NCBI GenBank assembly: GCA_015501055.1
Contig: JADNYV010000290.1
Location: 1 to 43,746 of the forward strand
Origin: Mucidula mucida
Lineage: Eukaryota > Basidiomycota > Agaricomycetes > Agaricales > Physalacriaceae
DNA length: 43,746 nt
Reading direction: 5' to 3'
Shown: positions 39,141 to 43,746 of the stretch, piece by piece
Layout of the letters: every line of letters begins with the position of its first letter
How positions within the stretch are numbered: position 1 is the first letter of the stretch
The notes under the pieces: model-generated
What the model was told of the DNA's origin: nothing
The model's input: the letters and a program-made list of their open reading frames with translations, nothing else
Databases searched by the model: none
Translations under genes and position numbers: made by a program

Positions 39141-40965
39141 TCACCCCCTCCTTAAGGCGCAAGTTCCATTCTGCGCCAGAGTCGCTCCATGAGGGCTGCA
39201 GAGGGTAGCGTGACGTCGAGGGTTCGGTATCGGGCGGTGGCATGGGTCGGAAAAGATGTGATGGAAATTGCGACATGGGGACTTCAATGCGAGCAAGCGC
39301 GGGTGGCTTTGGCTTGTTCGGATATTGTTGGTGGAAATCACTGATGGCTTCGTCGGCATTTTTGAGATTGCATGCCGGTTCCCATGTCTGCTCGTGTGTG
39401 CCATAACCCTTCCAGTGAACCTTGTATTGAAAACCCCCGCGGTACTTCCGGGAATTCACCACTTTCTCGACCTCCCATTCCGGTTCGGCTCCTTCCAGCA
39501 CAGGTGGTGGACGCGTGTCTCGGGGTTGCGTCGGAAATTGCGGCTCGTGGTAAGGCGTCAGCAGGGCCTCATTGAACACGGGATGAATGCTTTTCCACGT
39601 GTGAGGAATCTGGAGCTTGTAAGAGCTCGTCCCGACTTTCTTGATCACTTTGAACGGCCCGAATCGTTTGTCATCGAGCTTCTTCATTGGTCGATCCGTG
39701 CTGAGATTCGTCCCTTCCAGCCATACTTTGTCGCCTTCCTTGTACTCTACTGCCTCTGTTCGCTTCCTGTCATAAAACCGTTTCATGTCCTCTTTTGCCA
39801 TCTTCAATGCTGACCCCACTTCATCCCATGTCTTCCTCATGCCATCGGCAAACTCCTGCGCAGTCTCATTTCTCGATGCCGTTTTCGGAGCGGTGCCTTT
39901 GTAGGGATGTCTGCCCATGTCTGCGAAGAACGGAGTGACTTTGGTCGCCGAGTGAACTCGATCGTTGTAAACGAATTCAGCAGAGGGTAGCCATTCATGC
40001 CAGTCGTTCTGATGATAGTTGACGAATAACCGTAAGAAATGTTCTATCTCTTGGTTCAACCGTTCCGTCTGCCCATTTGCCTGTGGATGATACGCCGTTG
40101 TAAAGTTTCCCTGTATGCCCAACAACCGATACAATTCCTTCATGAAACGCGAGTGATATTGTGGACCGCGATCATGTATCATCTGTCGTGGCATCCCATG
40201 TATGGGGAAAATGCGATCACGGTAAATGCGGGCCATGCCTTCTGACGTCAGAGTGGTGTGTGTCGGTATGATACGTAATCGCTTGGTGAAATGGTCCACA
40301 AACGTGCTGATCGCGTTGTATCCTCCTGATTCCGGCAGCTCTCCAATCATGTCCGTCCCTACTATCTCCCATGGCTCGCTTGGCACATCAATAGGATGAA
40401 GAGGTGCAGCCGGCTTCGTGCGATGTGACTTGGTGACCTGGCATTTTTGACACCCTTCTACGTATTCCCGGACGTCTCGGCTGATTCCTGGCCACCAATA
40501 GGTGCGTGTGATCAGCTCGAGGGTCTTGTATCGTCCAGGATGCCCTGCAAGCTGTGCATCATGGTGCATTCCAATAACTCTTCCCCGCAATTCCTTGTCC
40601 TTTGGTATGTAAATACGATCCTTCCATATAATAAGTCCATTTTCCTTCTCTTCCCATCCTTTTTCTTTGTTTTCTAATGCTTTTTGTACGTATCTGTCTT
40701 TGTTTCCTTTTCTTTGTTTGATTTTGTTAAGTAATTCGTCCTCCGGTGTATCTACTGTATGTAAAGAAAATTGAATTTGTGAAATAAAAAACTCCGGCTT
40801 GAGCAAAACAACGTTTTTGTTATCTTTTTCCCCCTTCTCAAGGCCTGTCATCCTTGACAAGGCATCAGCTTTCCCCATCGTCTTGCCCGGCTTGTGAATC
40901 ATCTGTATGTCATACTCTGCCAACTCCGTAACCCATCTCGCCTGCCTCCGGTTCAACTTCTGGGC
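39133..40965 (-). CDS. pol: Gypsy integrase with chromodomain (about 600 aa frame)
   Basis: Opens at the end of RNase H (RRQARWVTELAEYDIQMIHK). Zinc-binding part (HHDAQLAGHPGRY...CQKCQVTK), core with three acidic residues (GTDMIGELP, IHDRGPQYHS, GQTERLNQEIEHF), GPF-type C-terminal part (GPFKVIKKVGTSSYKLQIP) and a chromodomain (EVEKVVNSRKYRG, YKVHWKGYGTHEQTWEP). All catalytic residues are present. The stop codon (39,133-39,135) lies 6 bp inside the 3' LTR. This makes family 1 a chromovirus-type element. Confidence 0.9.
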   Translation of the reverse strand, partial: AQKLNRRQARWVTELAEYDIQMIHKPGKTMGKADALSRMTGLEKGEKDNKNVVLLKPEFFISQIQFSLHTVDTPEDELLNKIKQRKGNKDRYVQKALENKEKGWEEKENGLIIWKDRIYIPKDKELRGRVIGMHHDAQLAGHPGRYKTLELITRTYWWPGISRDVREYVEGCQKCQVTKSHRTKPAAPLHPIDVPSEPWEIVGTDMIGELPESGGYNAISTFVDHFTKRLRIIPTHTTLTSEGMARIYRDRIFPIHGMPRQMIHDRGPQYHSRFMKELYRLLGIQGNFTTAYHPQANGQTERLNQEIEHFLRLFVNYHQNDWHEWLPSAEFVYNDRVHSATKVTPFFADMGRHPYKGTAPKTASRNETAQEFADGMRKTWDEVGSALKMAKEDMKRFYDRKRTEAVEYKEGDKVWLEGTNLSTDRPMKKLDDKRFGPFKVIKKVGTSSYKLQIPHTWKSIHPVFNEALLTPYHEPQFPTQPRDTRPPPVLEGAEPEWEVEKVVNSRKYRGGFQYKVHWKGYGTHEQTWEPACNLKNADEAISDFHQQYPNKPKPPALARIEVPMSQFPSHLFRPMPPPDTEPSTSRYPLQPSWSDSGAEWNLRLKEGVML

Positions 40966-41550
40966 TTCCTGAAGTACTGAAGGTTTTGATGATCGGTGAA
41001 AACCTCCACTGTCTCCTTAGCGCCTAGGAGATATTGCCGCCAGTCGTCGATCGAGTCCATAATAGCCATCATCTCTTTGTCGTAGATCTCATAATTGCGC
41101 TCCACTTCGTTCAGCGCGCGAGATCGGAAAGCTACTGGTCTCCATTTTCCGTCAACAAACTGGGAAAGAACCGCCCCGTTCGCATAGTTTGAGGAGTCCG
41201 CCTCGACTCGAAACTTGCCGTCGTCGCGTGGTACAATCAGAACGGGTTCTTCCGTCATCCTCCGTTTCAACTCCTCAAACGCCTCGTGTTGCTCCATGCC
41301 CCAAACCCACTCGCCCTTCCCGTAGCGATGTCAATGGCTTCGCTACTCCCGCAAATCCCCGGATGAAACATCGGTAGAAGTTGCAGAAGCCCAGGAATGA
41401 CTGTACTTCCTTCTTCTTCGTCGGCTCCTTCCATTCCTTCACTACGGCCACTTTTGCCGGATCCATCTTCACTTCTCCTCCTCCAACAATAACTCCTAAG
41501 TAATCTACAGTATGTGCCTCAAAACTACATTTCTCGGGTTTTAAATACAC
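40953..41550 (-). pseudogene. pol: Gypsy RT thumb/connection and RNase H
   Basis: KPEKCSFEAHTVDYLGVIVGGG and FLGFCNFYRCFIRGFAG (end of RT), then AFEELKRRMTEEPVLIVPR, EADSSNYANGAVLSQ, ALNEVERNYEIYDKEMMAI and VFTDHQNLQYF (RNase H). One frame break lies near 41,285-41,300. Another is at about 40,965, where AAGCCCAGAAG would be in frame as AAGCCCCAGAAG. Confidence 0.8.
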
Positions 41551-42150
41551 TTATTTACTCGTAATATCTCCAATACCTTTCGTACAATTGTCTATGCTCT
41601 TCCAGAGTGTTCGTAAAGATAAGTATATGTCCAAGTAAACTATAACATGTCCTTCAATCAACTCCTTCAGAATGTGATTCATGAACGATTGAAAGTTGCC
41701 GGCGAGTTTGTAAGTCCGAAAAACATACTGAGGGCTCGAACAGGCCTCGGTTTGTTCTAAACGCCGCTTTCCACTCATCACCTTCTTTGATCCGGATGTT
41801 ATTGTAACCCCATCGGACATCCATCTTTGTGAAACACTTGCTCCCTTCAGCTTGTCATAAGCTCCTGGATCAACGGCAAGGGATATCGGTTCTTGATTGT
41901 CATGTCGTTCAACTTCCGATAATCCTGCACTGGCCGAAGGCTTCCGTCCTTCTTCTTGACAAAGAAGAATGGTGACGCCATGGGTGAGATTGATGGCCGT
42001 ATGCGTCCCGTGCGTATGTTTTCCTCCAAGAACTCGTCTAATGCCTTCTGCTCGGATGGACTAAGGGATAGACCTTGCAGTCAACCGGTTTGGAACCAGG
42101 CGTGAGTTCTATCGCGTGATCCCAGGGTCTTCGCTCCGGTAACTTGTCAA
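41551..42150 (-). pseudogene. pol: Gypsy reverse transcriptase core, frame-broken
   Basis: [55 protein letters not shown] (fingers/palm), then, after frame changes, the palm region near 41,630, where the active site reads YLDIYL in place of YLDD. Several indels between 41,550 and 41,850. The element cannot make RT as read here. Confidence 0.8.
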
Positions 42151-42368
42151 AGTCCGCCTTGCTGAATACATCGGAAAATTCCTCAATGTAAGGTGCAGCA
42201 GCGATGAAGGCTGTTGTGATCTCAGCTTTTCACCGCTTTTGCGATAGTTGTCCCAGTCCATCCAGAACAACGCTCTCCCTCTTCCAGCTTCTCTTCTACA
42301 TCTTCTCCTTCTCTTCCGGCGAGTCATACTCGGGTAGATAGCCGCAACGGTCTGGGCATCGATCAAAG

Positions 42369-42852
42369 TCAACGTGGATTCCGTCCAGTTGATCGTGGGT
42401 TGTGATATCGTAACCAATCTAGCCCCAAAAAGATACTTGTTTTGCCAAGATTGGTGACAGCCAACTCAATCTTTTCTGCGTGATCACCGATCTTCATCCG
42501 GACCTCCACAAAACCTTGATTGCTCCTCCCTTGTTTAGGGTTCCATCCGCATTGTAGACAGGAGCTTGACCGGTAACTCCTTGATCGGGAGTCCGTTCTT
42601 CTCGACGAATTCTTTATTGACACAAGAACCCGTTGCTCCACTGTCAAGAAGGGCACTCGTTTCCCATTCAGAGCCTGTGTGTACGCTCTCTATGGTTACT
42701 CGGAGTTTCATGTCCTGCCCCTTTGTTCCCCGGATGTACTTCCTGACTTTTTCAACTCCGTCACAACTTCCACCGCAGCTTCCTTTGTCAACGCTCTGAT
42801 CGCCATCACCTTCTCCTCCGTCGCTTCTCTCTCTCTCCGCTCCGGCATCCAT
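42369..42852 (-). pseudogene. pol: Gypsy protease of copy B
   Basis: Charged helix, then LLDSGATGSCVNKEF (about 42,610-42,650), then in the next frame VEVRMKIGDHAEKIELAV and IFLGLDWLRYHNP. One frame change lies at about 42,550. Confidence 0.8.
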
Positions 42853-42856
42853 GCTC

Positions 42857-43746
42857 TCAAAATTCCCACTGCTCTCGACACTTATCCTCTCTTAGCCGTT
42901 GTGCAATCCACTCGGGCGTATTTGGCTCAAATCTTTCTTTCGCAGGTTTTGTTGGTGAAGTCGTCGATGATATTTTAGATGTTTCAGTACCCGTACTGTA
43001 AATAAATTCTGCATCTGACACCCTTCCCTTGATGACTGCTCCGGCAGGACTGCGTCTACTGCGGGAGCTTCGCAAAACCCAACTCTTGGCCAACTTCTTC
43101 TTCTCCTCGTCGTTCATTTCGGTCCATAACCCCGAATCGTCTGGGGTCGACCCTTCTTCGGACAGAACCTGCTGACATGGCCGTGTTCGCCACAGCTGAA
43201 GCAAAGTCCTCTTCGACGTGCGTTGTCGATGTCCATCGGCCTGCCGGTTCCTCCATAAATAACACCGGTGCATCTCGTTGTGTGATCGGCGTTGGGGGTG
43301 GGTTCGTAGGATTGGCTCTGATGTAGCCGCCTGCGGAGCTAGGGGCCGGACTGCATGCCGGACCTCTTGCTCACCGCCACCTTCTCCACAGCTGATTGAT
43401 CTGAATGATCTATGCCTTCCAATCCTTGTACTTCTCTGGCAACCCATCTCGGCTGCCATAGATCTAATCAATGATCTTCTCGTTGACGTTGGTCTCGAGA
43501 AGTCGCACGACATATGCGTCATCCTTTGAATATTCTCCCTGAGTGAGCAGAACCTCGAACTTCTGAAAAAATCTTGAGCGGTGTCTTGCCCCTGGCGCAA
43601 CCGCTCGATCTGGTCTTGCGCGTCTCGCGCGAGGTTGGAATCCACAAATCGCTCCTTCAAGTTCTCTTTGACTCAGTCAGATGTCCATTCCGAGTGACTG
43701 TCCATTCCTCTTCTTCGCTCATCGAAGTTCTGGTCCGAGTAGTTTC
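42857..43746 (-). pseudogene. gag: Gypsy gag of copy B, frame-broken, runs off right edge
   Basis: LKERFVDSNLARDAQDQ, GQDTAQDFF, MNDEEKKKLA and other parts of gag in shifting frames. The zinc knuckle region is out of frame near 43,190. A short duplication (GACAGTCACTCGGAATGGACATC) lies near 43,680-43,705. Confidence 0.75.

Larger units (their letters stand above)
38614..43746 (-). mobile_element. Ty3/gypsy family 1, copy B, inserted in copy A
   Basis: Reading right to left: gag (from beyond the edge to about 43,070), protease, RT, RNase H, integrase with chromodomain, polypurine tract (AGGAGGGGGTGA, 39,141-39,152) and 3' LTR (39,140-38,614). The 5 bp before the LTR are CCTGT, the expected target duplication. 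The 5' LTR lies outside the window. Several frame breaks in gag and RT. Confidence 0.85.

Overview
The window looks like Agaricomycete (mushroom-forming basidiomycete) nuclear DNA. The evidence is a set of coding regions cut by many 45-60 bp GT-AG introns, a KDZ-type transposase with a CxC2 cysteine cluster, a fungal-type FunK1 kinase, chromodomain Ty3/gypsy elements, Ty1/copia relics and a LINE-type reverse-transcriptase relic. No rRNA, tRNA, CRISPR array or bacterial-style operon was seen. All gene models were read by eye, from splice phase and motif recall.

Left block (1-12,950): a dense, gene-rich cassette around a KDZ transposase (8,859-~12,950, +). In order it holds a left-edge partial gene (-), a 674-residue HMG-box-like protein (-), two proteins with viroplasmin/RNase H1-N-type domains (+; one domain and two domains), a protein starting with a GRPRLY motif (-), three small proteins that share a SAM-like helical domain (-, +, +), a Pro/Arg-rich small protein (-) and the transposase. 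Several pairs are divergent with about 120-260 bp between starts. This is the most interesting part: an accessory gene set carrying candidate nucleic-acid-binding domains beside a DDE-type transposase.

Middle block (12,950-22,160): a TE graveyard. A truncated minus-strand gypsy copy lies in the integrase tail of a second gypsy family (+). The LTR of that second family abuts the 3' end of a FunK1 kinase relic. A P450-like scrap follows, then a scrambled copia locus: an RNase H/LTR piece on + and gag-PR-INT-partial RT on -, with catalytic Asp to Asn changes.

Right-centre (22,160-36,055): gene-poor DNA with a decayed short-chain dehydrogenase (-), a cyclin-like gene (-), a nearly full-length FunK1 kinase gene (-) with several -1 frame breaks, a LINE RT relic (-), and small genes around 33-35 kb, including a 230-residue protein whose paralogue starts at 35,986.

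Right block (36,056-43,746): a three-layer nest. A + strand gypsy element (LTR 36,056-36,583, gag, start of protease) is inserted in the first exon of the paralogue. A - strand copy of the same family (3' LTR 38,614-39,140, then chromodomain/INT, RNase H, RT, PR, gag reading to the right edge) is inserted in the protease of the first.

Caution: most frame breaks that I could place by protein pattern are single-base losses (KDZ, FunK1, gypsy, two splice donors), several at short homopolymers. Some apparent pseudogenes may therefore be assembly errors.
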